From Parietichytrium sp. I65-24A (taxonomy: Eukaryota; Sar; Bigyra; Thraustochytrida; Thraustochytriidae): DNA of 64,000 nt. Shown piece by piece: positions 20,790 to 30,526 of the stretch. The DNA lies in NCBI GenBank assembly GCA_012862575.1, contig BLSF01000011.1, positions 310,001 through 374,000 on the forward strand, in the 5' to 3' direction. The position numbers and the translations under genes were made by a program. The notes beneath the pieces were generated by a model. That model made no database searches, was not told the origin of the DNA, and saw only the letters and a list, made by a program, of their open reading frames with translations. Numbering within the stretch: position 1 is the first letter of the stretch; every line of letters starts with the position of its first letter.

Positions 20790-23571
20790 AGGACGCTCTT
20801 TTGACCTTGAACTGAAAGAAGGTGTCAATTCTCTTCTCTTCGGCATAAATGGAACTGAACAATACTCTTTTTGCGGAGCGCTTCTCCTCAATACGCCCAG
20901 TCGATGTCTCGTTTGCAAAGTGGAGGGCAATGTCGATCAGGACAATTCTTGCAGTCAACTTGTCACGCTTCTTTCAAACCCCCGCCTGCGAAGCGATTGT
21001 GTGTGTGTTATTCTTCGCACGTATCAGTTCAGCACGAGCAAAAGAACTTTAATTCCGCTGGGCTGAGGATGCTGCATTCTTCCGATTGTGTGCAGTCTGC
21101 CAGCTACTCTTCTGCGGAGGTCTATATGAACGCGAGGCCCGTGATCGCCAGGATCTCTTCGTGGCGCGAAAAAGTTCAGAAGGCATCGAGTAAGCTATTT
21201 CTGACAAAATCGAACAGATTTTGAATCACACTTTTGCACAGACTTTGTCCCAAATTCTGCAAGTGCGAGAAAGAGAGAGATGCTCTGAGCCATCGCAGTA
21301 TTATGTAGCTTTGCAGACGTTCGTCAATCGAACCAACCTCACCAAAGACTTGGTTCCCAGTGTGAGAAGCTACCCACACATGAAAACACACTTTTCGCAA
21401 CTTTATATTGGGTAGCCATTTCAGTGCCAGCCACGATATTTTAAAACTGAACAAATGCCTTCCGTTGCGTTTCCGTTCCTCCAAAATCGCATCGACAACC
21501 GACGACAATCGAAACTATGGCTCGTCCTCCCCTTTCTTTCCGCCTACTTTCCTTGTCTTCTCTCCTCAGTTTTAATTAAAAAATTGAAACAAAACTTAGG
21601 TGCTTTCAGGTCGCACATAGCAATGAAATCAAGCAAGGTCTTCTCTGATAAATTTTGACGTTACCTGAGCAGGACCCACCTCTTCTCTAAAGTTGAGCTA
21701 GCTAGCAGTCTGCAGTGAGCAGGTCTAGCTAGTAGCGAGACTCGTTGTTGTGTTCATGAAAATTAGCTCAACTCAAAATTATTAAAAGTCGAGTGTCATC
21801 GTGGCTCCCTTGAACCAACCAACGTTGACAAACGTAATCTTCGAATGGAAAAAAGCGTTTGACCAGTATATTTCTCGTTAGCTCCAGCTATGCCACTTGA
21901 CTTACCGTCCTCACCAGTCAGGGCCTCTAGTGCCTATCTAGTTTCCGAATGAAGACCTCTATAGCACCAAGCGAAGTACCTCAACCTTCTTTTGTTTTCT
22001 CGCTGAACTACGATGGTGCCGTCGACCTAACCCATGCGAACCGGTGTCACTAGATTCTACTAACTTGTATTATTAAGGAACAATGGCTTGTTCTTTACCT
22101 CAGTCTTGTCTACCGATAAAGTTCAGCGCAGATTTCCGTGGTTCAGCAGCAATTCAAGATGAGTATTAACACTTTATTTACCTTATAATCGTAGGGACTG
22201 GTTCAGCGAAGTTGTCTTGTGGTCGATATTGCAGGTGTGTACTCAGCTTCAAATTCTCCATTCTGTTGGGAGACGCACGGCGAAATATGGTCCTATTTAA
22301 TACAATGTAGTATTAAAAGACAAGGAGCCATGACTCTTCAAGTGTTCGCTCAAAATACACCACCCGTGGCATAATTTAGTGTGGAGAAATGTGGAAAACA
22401 AAGAATCAGTGATTAGATTCAAACGCAAGCGTATCATCTCAATCGAATTTCGAGAAGAGGAGCAATGGGAGCGACGGATTTCGAGGTACAGCCTAAGGAT
22501 AGTCTACAGCTTGTAGTGCTTGAGTATTGAGTGAACCAATTCATGCAACGCATTCGATCAAGACGGGTACGCAATCCTTGGAAGATATGGATTTCAGAGG
22601 GGCACAGCGGAGTGTAAAAAGATTTCAAAACTGTGCAACGTTTCGCCTGTCGATTTCATCAATCATACCCGCCACCAGTCCAACCACATGATGGCTGCAT
22701 CGGATAAGTGCGACCATGACGTTCGCGACAATATTTGTGAAATTCGACATTTTGTGGCCGTCAACCCCAACCTTCCTCTTCCAGCCCAACCCCCCTCTCC
22801 ACCCTCTGGTGACTGACTGATCACCGGTCACCAATTACTGGTGCCACTGGAGGCTGGTCAGATTCTCAATTTTCGATTTTCAATTTTCGCTTGCAGAGGC
22901 CTCTTCCCTTTCGCCACACGGCCACTTTCCCCGAAACTTTCTCAGCATTCAGCAGCTGCGTGTGGAGGCGTGTGGGGTCCATGTGCCTAGCCTCCGCTAC
23001 CACATTTCCCCAACCGCCCCTACCATGCGCTACCGCCCCCGGTACGACCACTAGTACACTCTCTCTGGGCCAGCCACCTCTCACGAAAGACCTCCACAGT
23101 ACCTGCGATAGCGTACGAGTCTCCTAAGCTGCCAAGCCCGACCAAAAAATCTGCGCTGAAGTATGGCCTAATGTAACACATAGATGGACCTTATCACCCT
23201 GGGGATCGCCTGGGCCAGCGTTGGGAGTGGCGGTACGGCAGCTAGGCTGTTACAGTTGGTGGAGGTGCTATGGGATGGTTATGGAGAGGCGTAGGAAGAC
23301 GGAGTGTGCGAGCCAAAGTGCTGCCACATGGTCACCATTCGAAAACAGTGTTCACGTGGCAGGCGGCAGATCCGAAATAAGCAGAGCAGAGCAAGCAGCA
23401 GCGAAAAAAGAGAGAGAAAGGCACTTGAGAGCTCGAAAGCTGAGGACTGCGCACGCGAACATAGAAGGAAAGATACGTCGAGAGTTGTGCGGTCTGTCGA
23501 CAGCTGCCTTGACGATTTACATGTAACGGCAGTGAACGCGTCCGGCTTGGGGAGAGAGAAAGAATTATAAA
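20790..23571. other. Intergenic region, possibly with a 3' exon at its left end
   Basis: The first 430 bp hold open frames that may extend the gene at 20073. From about 21660 to 22330 the sequence is AT-rich with many CTAG, GTAGT and TTAAG words, unlike nearby genes. A 36-codon frame at 23184-23294 (starting MDLITLGIAWASVG) has protein-like composition and ends 278 bp before the Myb gene; it could be an upstream ORF. Nothing else is supported. Confidence 0.5.
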
Positions 23572-24660
23572 ATGCACGAACTGTCAAGCAAGATGGAGCA
23601 CGACCCGACTCTCGAAGGGCTCTATGATCTCGTCTTCGGCGAAGCGAACTCTGGGTGCTTCACTGAAGAGCCTGCGCCGTATCTTTGCGGAGAGGAGCAA
23701 GCCCGGCACATGTACGATCCGCGACAAACTGACGAAAGCTACGTCCTCCGTGAACAATACTCTGCATCGATCCCTCTCATTCCAGAGGTATCCATTGACA
23801 CCGCCCGCGAGAAGCAGCAGCCAACCCAGCTCCGGAAGCGCTCTAGCAGCGATGTGACGGACGCCTGGGTGGACAGTCCCAAACCAGCCCAGAAGAGGCT
23901 CAAGACGGATTATGCACAGCTACAAACTCTTCCCTTGCCTGTTCCAAACAAACGTGAGACTCAATACCCCAGCTCGCCAGGGTCTGTGAGCAGCAGCAAG
24001 AGCCACCACCGAGCTGGCAAATGGACGGCCGAAGAAGATGAACGTCTCACGCAAGCCGTTAATGAGTGTGGCAGGAAGAACTGGAAGCGCATCGCTCTCA
24101 TTGTGGGCGTCCGCGACCATGTGCAGTGCCTTCAGAGATGGCAAAAGGTGCTCCAGCCTGGCCTCAAGAAGGGCGCTTGGACCGCGGAGGAGGACGAGAT
24201 TCTTTCCTCGCTCGTGGTCCGCGGGGATAAAAGCTGGTCCGAAATCTCCACGCAAATCGACGGGAGGTCTGCAAAGCAATGCCGCGAGCGGTGGACGCTC
24301 AGCCTGGACCCTGAAATTAAACGCACCCCTTGGTCAGCTCAAGAGGACAGCGTAATAATGAATCTTCATGCAAAGATGGGCAATCGCTGGGCCGAGATCA
24401 AGCTGCACCTCCCTGGCCGCACAGAAAATTCGGTCAAGACGCGCTTCAACACACTCTGCAAAGCGCAAGAGAAAGACCGCACAGTTCAGTGGTCCGCCAA
24501 GCTTGAGCGCTCACTTGACCGACTCGCCTCCAAATGCGACGGCGACATGGAGAAAATCCGCCGCCGCCTTCCTCGCGAGCTCAAAGGCATCAGCCGCCAC
24601 GCGCTTCTGCAACATTGCCCGAGCCTCGCAGCAAAGCTCGTGCAAAAAGAAACCCTCTGA
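23572..24660 (+). CDS. Three-repeat Myb (R1R2R3-type) transcription factor
   Basis: The 362-residue protein has three Myb repeats in a row: KWTAEEDERL from about residue 150, AWTAEEDEIL from about 202 and PWSAQEDSVI from about 252. Each has regularly spaced tryptophans; in repeat 3 the last is replaced by Phe (VKTRFNTL). R2 and R3 normally contact DNA. A fourth, weaker helical region with one Trp (TVQWSAKLERSL) follows, and the first 145 residues are acidic and disordered with a basic RLKTDYA patch. By family this is a nuclear DNA-binding regulator, of the c-Myb-like cell-cycle or development class. A second in-frame ATG lies at 23593; the first directly follows TTATAAA. No intron is visible. 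Confidence 0.92.
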   Translation: MHELSSKMEHDPTLEGLYDLVFGEANSGCFTEEPAPYLCGEEQARHMYDPRQTDESYVLREQYSASIPLIPEVSIDTAREKQQPTQLRKRSSSDVTDAWVDSPKPAQKRLKTDYAQLQTLPLPVPNKRETQYPSSPGSVSSSKSHHRAGKWTAEEDERLTQAVNECGRKNWKRIALIVGVRDHVQCLQRWQKVLQPGLKKGAWTAEEDEILSSLVVRGDKSWSEISTQIDGRSAKQCRERWTLSLDPEIKRTPWSAQEDSVIMNLHAKMGNRWAEIKLHLPGRTENSVKTRFNTLCKAQEKDRTVQWSAKLERSLDRLASKCDGDMEKIRRRLPRELKGISRHALLQHCPSLAAKLVQKETL

Positions 24661-24774
24661 GTGCTTGCTCTTCTTCGTTCAAGCAGTCCAATTGTGAACA
24701 ATAAATGTCTGTACCATACCAACCAAACTCGTATCTGCCCTTTTACAATAACAACCATAATCTGCCATCACTCA

Positions 24775-24809
<35 letters not shown>

Positions 24810-25545
24810 CTTCTCCACTTTTCCTTTCAGCCATCTCTGATTGTGCTCGGCCTTTTGACGATTGTCCAATTTCCTCTGTTCCCTCTATTCACTCTATTCC
24901 CTCCACACTACTACGCTAGCTAGTAGAACTTGACAGTGAGTTCAGTACCGTGCCCGAGAGTAAGAGGTACTATCACTATTACTCCATTGACTGTGAAATT
25001 CACACTCTCACTCTGCTGTCACTGTCAGTAATTTATCTGTGGGTCCTCTTACAGTAGCGGCCGATTTTACCGATACAGTTAAGAAATGTCTCCAAGAGAG
25101 GCTCAGACTACTCGTTCCTCCCATGGAGCTTAAGTTACTCTATTCTCTTCAGTAGCAGCGATATAAGACTCGGAAACGAATCGATAAACGCACATATGAC
25201 TAGGCTATTAGTATTATTGTGTATCCAGCCAGCATTCGTTATTGTACATATTAGCTTAAGGATAGCTAGCTCGTTTGATCTTCTAGTAGTCTAGTAGAGC
25301 GTAACTGTCTTATAGTAACTGCGTGTTGCACATCGAGCGGGACTAGCGGGACAGATGGATACAGGCAGCGTTGGAAATACTGGTAGCGAAGGAGTGGTAA
25401 AATAATCCAGTCCCCACAAGAAAAGGAGAGGGAGGTAGAGGTCCTCGAGTACTGGTGGTTGAAGTTAAGTGTGGGATTGGGTTTGGAGAAGAGGTCGCTG
25501 ATTCACTGCCCCCACGGTCCTCAGGTTGGCGCGGTTCATACAAAG
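24661..25545. other. Intergenic region
   Basis: No gene supported. It holds a CT microsatellite (about 24778-24808), CTTGACAGTGAGTTCAGTACC (about 24928-24948) and an AT/CTAG-rich stretch to about 25330. Confidence 0.6.
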
Positions 25546-28196
25546 ATGGACAGGGAAGGACTGCTGGGCGAGGCCAAGGTGGCCCATCGACCGGTGAAAC
25601 GCAAGAGGGCAGCCTTGGTGACCCTGGTGGTCTTGGCGACGCTGTCTGTGGCTGCCTTTGCATGCGGGGTGCTGGGGCTGAACGAAAGCTTGAGCCTAAG
25701 AGGTAACTTCCGAACTGTTGGGCATGGGCAGGAAGTAAGTTGGTCTTTCAGATGGGAAATCTTTGACATAATCATCAGGAGCGGTTAGTTTTTGATGATC
25801 AGCTTCTTTTCTAACTTGGCGCAACCCTGTTCAGTCTGTCGACTATGTGGATTATGTGGATCTGATGCGCGGCATCTCGCCAGCGAACCGGGACTTTAGC
25901 CATGGCAATGTGCTGCCCATAATCTCTGCCCCCCGTGGAATGACGCATTGGTCTCCACAAAATTCGGATGACCTCGCGAAAGCATGGTTTTACAACCCCG
26001 ACGATGTCAGCTTGGCTGGGTTGCGCTGCACGCACCAACCTTCACCATGGATGCTTGACTATGGGCAGTTTTTAATCTCAGCGCAGGTTGAGAACCTTGG
26101 CTCGCCTTACTTTGGGAGAGTAAGCGACGCCACGCGACTCCCAAATCTTTTTAATGCCACCATTGCCAACTACTGTACACCAGAGTCTTGTGCGCGATGG
26201 GAGTTTGCGCCTACACATAGGGGGGCCATCATGAGAGCAACGTTTCCACGCGGTCTCAATTCCTACAAGCACGAGTTCAAACTCTCTTTCTTGCCATCAT
26301 TTGGGGATCTCAAGTAGTAAGTTCTCTCAAGTATAGTTCGTGTCTCTTGAGAAAACACTTCAACTAACACTTATTTGAGGTGCGCCGTATCCCGTTTCCT
26401 TTGTAATACAAAGCTCTGGCAATCATCTCGAGCTATCGGGTTATTCGAATGCCAACACAGGAGGGGTCGTGAACACCAATAAATTCAGACACTACTTTTC
26501 TGCGACCATCCAATTCTTGGGCAAAAACTCGTCCAGAAAGAGTATTGCCTCATCCGTATCTTGCTCCAGCACACTTTGCACTGGAACAACGTCTTGGCAT
26601 CATGACTCAACCGACGAAGACGACATCGTGCAGATCCGAATCGGCACTTCGTTCATAAGCGCTTCTCAAGCCGCTCTGAACCGCGAGAGAGAATTGGATC
26701 ACCATCCTCACGTTGAAGAAGTTGCCAATGACACCAGGGCATTGTGGAATCAATTGCTCTCACGTGTCGTCGTGGAAGACGATCCCAACGAATTTACTGA
26801 AGAGGAAACGAGACAGAAAAAGAGAACACTGTACACTCACCTTTACCGTGCGCTACTTTTCCCTCGCGACCTGGCGGAGATTAATGAAAAAGGTGAAGAA
26901 GTTCACTTCTCGCCTTACGATAAGGCTGGCCAGGTCCTGCCTGGTCCTCTGATGACTGACAGTGGCTTCTGGGACGCGTATAGAACCGTGTATCCCATGC
27001 TTCATCTGGTGTATCCCGAAATCGCAAGGCGCGTCATGAAGGGCTGGGTAAACGCGGCTCGAGAAAACGAGGGAAGGGTCCCGCAGTGGCCGTCTCCTGG
27101 TCCGAAAAATGAAATGGTGGGGACCATGAGCGACGTGAGCATTGCAGAGGGCATTGTGAATGGCGCAATATCGGATCCTGAAGACCTCCAGGTTGCCTTG
27201 CGGGCCCTAAGACTGAATGCGTACTATTCCAACTCGACCGAATCTCGAGGCCCCGAACTGAACGACTATGTCAAGCTGGGCTACTACCCACTTAAAGTTG
27301 CTCTCACCTTGAACAGCAAATTGTCAGACTATGCGATCTCTCAAGCAGCAAAGCTTCTTGGCGATGAGAGCCTTGCTAATGACACCCTGGCACGTGCCAT
27401 GAACTGGAAAGTGATTTTCGATGAAAGCACCGGCTTTTTCAGGCCCAAGGACTTGCACGGCAATTTCGTCGTCCCGTTTGACGAATTCGAGTGGAACCTG
27501 GGAGTATATACGGAGGGCGGGCCATGGCAATACCGATTTTACGTCCCTTTCGATGGCAGCGGTTTAAGAGACGCTTATGAGCAATCTGCGAAGTTTATCG
27601 AAACGAAAGAGGGCCAGAGCGCTATGTGCACACAACTCTTGCGAGCCGTGGAGCAGATGCCTGCCTTTCGAATGTCCACAGTTATTCATGAGGCCACGGA
27701 AATGACAAACAACTGCTTTGGCCAGTATGCGCACAACAACCAACCGAGCCACCACATCTTGTACATGTTTGCCCACGCTGGTTGCCCACTTCTTGGACAG
27801 AAGTGGATCCAGCATACTCTTAGCAACTTGTACGGAACCTTTGGATTCGCCGGGGACGAGGATAATGGCGAAATGAGCAGCTGGCACATCTTGTCTTCCA
27901 TGGGTTTGTATGCATTGCTGCCGGGTTCCGGGAAGTACCAGATTGGCTCCCCGCCTTCGTTCACAAAGATGACTATCCGCCGGGACCCGGCGCTAGCAAA
28001 CGCCAGCGACCTTGTGATCCAACGCGACAGCCTTCCAAAGGAGCCGCTTGGGTCGTCTTCCCTTGGCGAGGGGTCAAACTACATGGTGTCCACAAAGGCA
28101 TCTTGGAACGGTAAGGTCGTATCGTTAGCCGAGGGGCCGGCCTCCGTCTCTTTTGCAGATCTCTTGAAGGGCGGCACCCTGCACTTCCACTCCTAG
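25546..28196 (+). CDS. GH92-family alpha-mannosidase-like glycosidase, membrane-anchored, three exons
   Basis: Exons 25546-25734, 25835-26316 and 26414-28196 join in frame to 817 residues. Residues 20-46 (KRKRAALVTL onward) form a basic-then-hydrophobic signal anchor, so the enzyme probably faces the Golgi/ER lumen or cell surface. GH92 signatures are RGISPANRDFSHGNVLPIIS after the anchor, CTHQPSPWMLDYG, HEATEMTNNCFGQYAHNNQ with PSHH, and GDEDNGEMSSW with IGSP near the C-terminus. Family members are Ca-dependent inverting exo-alpha-mannosidases. The family block H-x-NEPSHH reads NNQPSHH here, with Q667 at the position where bacterial GH92 enzymes carry the acid Glu. Such a Gln occurs, as I recall, in GH92 enzymes that cleave mannose-1-phospho-6-mannose. 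Several N-glycosylation sites are present. Confidence 0.88.
25735..25834 (+). other. GH92 intron 1 (100 bp)
   Basis: Donor GTAAGTTGG after GGCAGGAA; acceptor CTGTTCAG before TCTGTCGAC. Phase 0. A CTAAC branch-like motif lies about 20 bases before the acceptor. Confidence 0.85.
26317..26413 (+). other. GH92 intron 2 (97 bp)
   Basis: Donor GTAAGTTCT, acceptor TACAAAG before CTCTGGC, phase 2 (codon TA|C). A CTAAC lies about 50 bases upstream of the acceptor. The acceptor is chosen because it is the one that keeps the frame; the sequence just before it also reads open, so the exact 3' site carries some doubt. Confidence 0.65.
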
Positions 28197-28707
28197 TACT
28201 ACTTCATCGACTCACAGTCGATCGCTAGTTCGCGAATTCCCTGAGTTTGTAATCTCTATCCTAAATCAACGCCAAATTTCTGCATGCCCTCGCTGCACGC
28301 AAGCTCGGCCTCTTTGACTCACACTGATGCTCGCCGGTGGCCCGCGAAGCACCCGCTTCTGGTTCTGCCATGGGTGTGTTCGTTGGTTGATTGGTTGATT
28401 GATGTAAGTTGTCACATCTTCGCTTCGCCATCTCGGTTCCAGATGGGTTCTCACAATTAGACGACAGCTAGCGTACTGGTTCTCCTCTCCTCTTTGGAAG
28501 GGCTTCATTAGTTTGTATCTATGTTGAATAGTACATGTACTCACCGTCTACTAGCTCTAGTAGACAGCTCTGGATAGAGAAAAGTAACAACGTTTTACGA
28601 CTCTGAGTACTAGCTCTAAAGCTAGCTGCAGAGCAGTACCACTGTACAACAATTCAAAATCAAAAACTAACTTCTTTTGTTGAGAGTTCAAAAGTTCAGA
28701 TGAGAAC

Positions 28708-28792
28708 CAACGCCTCGTAACGCCTCATAACGCCTCATAACGCCTCGTAACGCCTTGAAACGTCTCGTAACGCCTCGTAACGCCTTGAAACG
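28708..28792. repeat. AACGCCTCGT decamer tandem repeat
   Basis: About eight decamers with the consensus AACGCCT(C/T)(G/A)(T/A). Variants alternate (CGTAACGCC, CATAACGCC, TTGAAACG). Confidence 0.9.
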
Positions 28793-28868
28793 ATAGGAGG
28801 CATTCACCGTACTTGACCTACTGGGTCCCCTCGCATAGAGGCGCGCAGGCGTCGGTGTGCGCGTTCCT

Positions 28869-28958
28869 GGTCCTCGGTGGTCCTCGGTAGTCCTCGGCGG
28901 TCCTCGGCGGTCCTCGGTGGTCCTCCGTGCGCACACACACACAGACACACACACACAG
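28869..28958. repeat. GGTCCTCGGT decamer array and CA dinucleotide run
   Basis: Six decamers of (G/A)GTCCTCGG(T/C) are followed by an ACACACAC/ACAGACAC tract that reaches to the ATG at 28961, so the repeats form the presumed 5' leader. Confidence 0.85.
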
Positions 28959-28960
28959 AC

Positions 28961-29599
28961 ATGGCGTCCCCGCTCGGGCTGGGCGAGTCGCTCAGCAAGT
29001 GGGAAGGCGAGCGTCTGTGCGGCGCGCTGTGCCGCGGCGTGGGCGCCGCAGGGTGCCTCCCCGCGGACAGTCTTGTCCGGCGGCAGTTACCGCGACTGGT
29101 ACGCGCGGCGGCGAGCGCGGACCCCGCGGGCTGGGAGCTGCAGGTGGAGCGCGCACGCGACCGACCGTGTGTGCGCAGGTTCCGGCGGCATGCGCGCCTG
29201 CTAGAGCGGCAGGACGAGCGCCTGACCCGTCTCCTGGCGTGGAAGCTGGCGCACGAGCTCGCGCAAGTGATGAATCTATCGTCCGAGGAGCTTGAGGCAG
29301 AGGAAGCGCGATTTCGCAGCGGCGTGGAAAGCATGCGGCTGGCATCACAAAGGGACTGGGACGTGCTGCAGGACCAGGAGAAGCGCTGTAACGAGCTTAA
29401 TAAGGCGCTGGCCGAGGACAAGGAGGAAATGGACGCATCGCAGGAGATGGCTGGTACAATAGCGCCGCGGACGTGGGCTGCCGCGGCTCGGGAGGCGTCT
29501 ATGTCGCTCTGGGTGCACGGAGCGGCGGCGGCGGTGCTCCTAATAGTTGCGTACAATGATACGCGAAGTCAGCTCGTGCAACTCGGCGCCGGACAGTGA
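28961..29599 (+). CDS. Tail-anchored coiled-coil protein, possibly Use1-like
   Basis: I chose the ATG at 28961 (AGACATGGCG, good context), giving 212 residues (MASPLGLGESLSKWEG). The first half is GC-rich in DNA and Arg-rich in protein; the middle (about residues 85-170) is a predicted coiled coil with heptads (LQDQEKRCNELNKALAEDKE). A hydrophobic segment of about 17 residues (AAAAVLLIVAYN) lies some 20 residues from the C-terminus. That is the layout of a tail-anchored membrane protein. The spacing of D-x-x-VL-x-x-x-EK with the heptads resembles the Use1 SNARE, but Leu positions fit poorly and the membrane segment is short, so I treat this as a weak idea and leave it unnamed. Confidence 0.55.
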   Translation: MASPLGLGESLSKWEGERLCGALCRGVGAAGCLPADSLVRRQLPRLVRAAASADPAGWELQVERARDRPCVRRFRRHARLLERQDERLTRLLAWKLAHELAQVMNLSSEELEAEEARFRSGVESMRLASQRDWDVLQDQEKRCNELNKALAEDKEEMDASQEMAGTIAPRTWAAAAREASMSLWVHGAAAAVLLIVAYNDTRSQLVQLGAGQ

Positions 29600-30526
29600 C
29601 GGATGGATGTGGGTTTGGTACTTCCTCGCACGCGCGTTGACCGATTGGCCCTTGTTTCCATAGATGACGGACTTGCACCGACAACTGGTCGCGTTTTTCT
29701 CAGTAGCCCATGATGCTTACTAACGGTAACTCTCTGATTCTGAAGTGCGAGGCAACATATTTGAGCATATACTGTCACTTTAAGCAAGCAAAGAGCGCCG
29801 TCCATTTGAATCCATTCAGCGTTCCAAAAAACGTTTTCATAAATCAATCAATCAAAACCATGTGATTCAAGTTTTTTTTTGGCAGAGGGAGCGAGCGATA
29901 ATAAAAATTTAAGTAGATCTTTTCTTTCTTGACTACGGAGCAAAGTCGTTCTTCTTATTTCTCTTTTAATGATAGACGAATTCATTGGATGAGCTGAGTA
30001 GAGAACCAAGTTGCCGAGAAATCTGAATTCTGATTAATTATAAAAATGCTACTTATTACCAGCGCCAGTGCCGACTCTAGCCAGGTCAGCCAGTTCAAAG
30101 CATGTCAGGAGATGAGAAAAAAAAAATGCAGGGGTTCGTGGAACATACTAGACGAGTCTCCTAAAGCCAACGAGGACGGCTGATAGGTACGCAAGATGCA
30201 TGTACGACCCATACCACAATGACCAAAGGCGATGAGAAAAAGTAAAAAGTCTCCGTGAGCCACAATAGTACTGAGCGAAGACCTGCCCCAACCCTCCGCC
30301 TGATACAACACGAGGACAGGAAGCCAGCAGCAGACGACAAATGGCCGAGGAAAAAAAAGTAGCGGCACGAAGGTATCTCGTTGTCAACAACGGCTCTTTT
30401 GTGCGAAATACCCTGTCGCACAGACCGGAAAAACCCTCATCTCCACTGGACAGGGAATGGTTGATACCTCACTATAGCACCATCGCTTCCCTTTCCTAGC
30501 TCAATGCAAGTGCCTTCTTAAATTTG
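29600..30526. other. Convergent intergenic region
   Basis: No gene supported. ATCAATCAATCAAAAC (about 29844-29859) follows the upstream gene, and AT-rich sequence fills 29870-30060. Short open frames on the minus strand at 30105-30420 show no recognisable protein. Confidence 0.55.

Larger units (their letters stand above)
28197..28960. other. Intergenic region with decamer repeats
   Basis: No gene supported. It holds GGTTGATTGGTTGATTGATG (about 28382-28401), CTAG-rich sequence (28540-28640), two decamer arrays and a CA run that ends two bases before the next gene's ATG. Confidence 0.6.

Noticed and set aside
28708-28958. Possible CRISPR-like array from the decamer repeats
   Set aside because: Units abut without spacers and are only 10 bp, so this is a simple tandem repeat.
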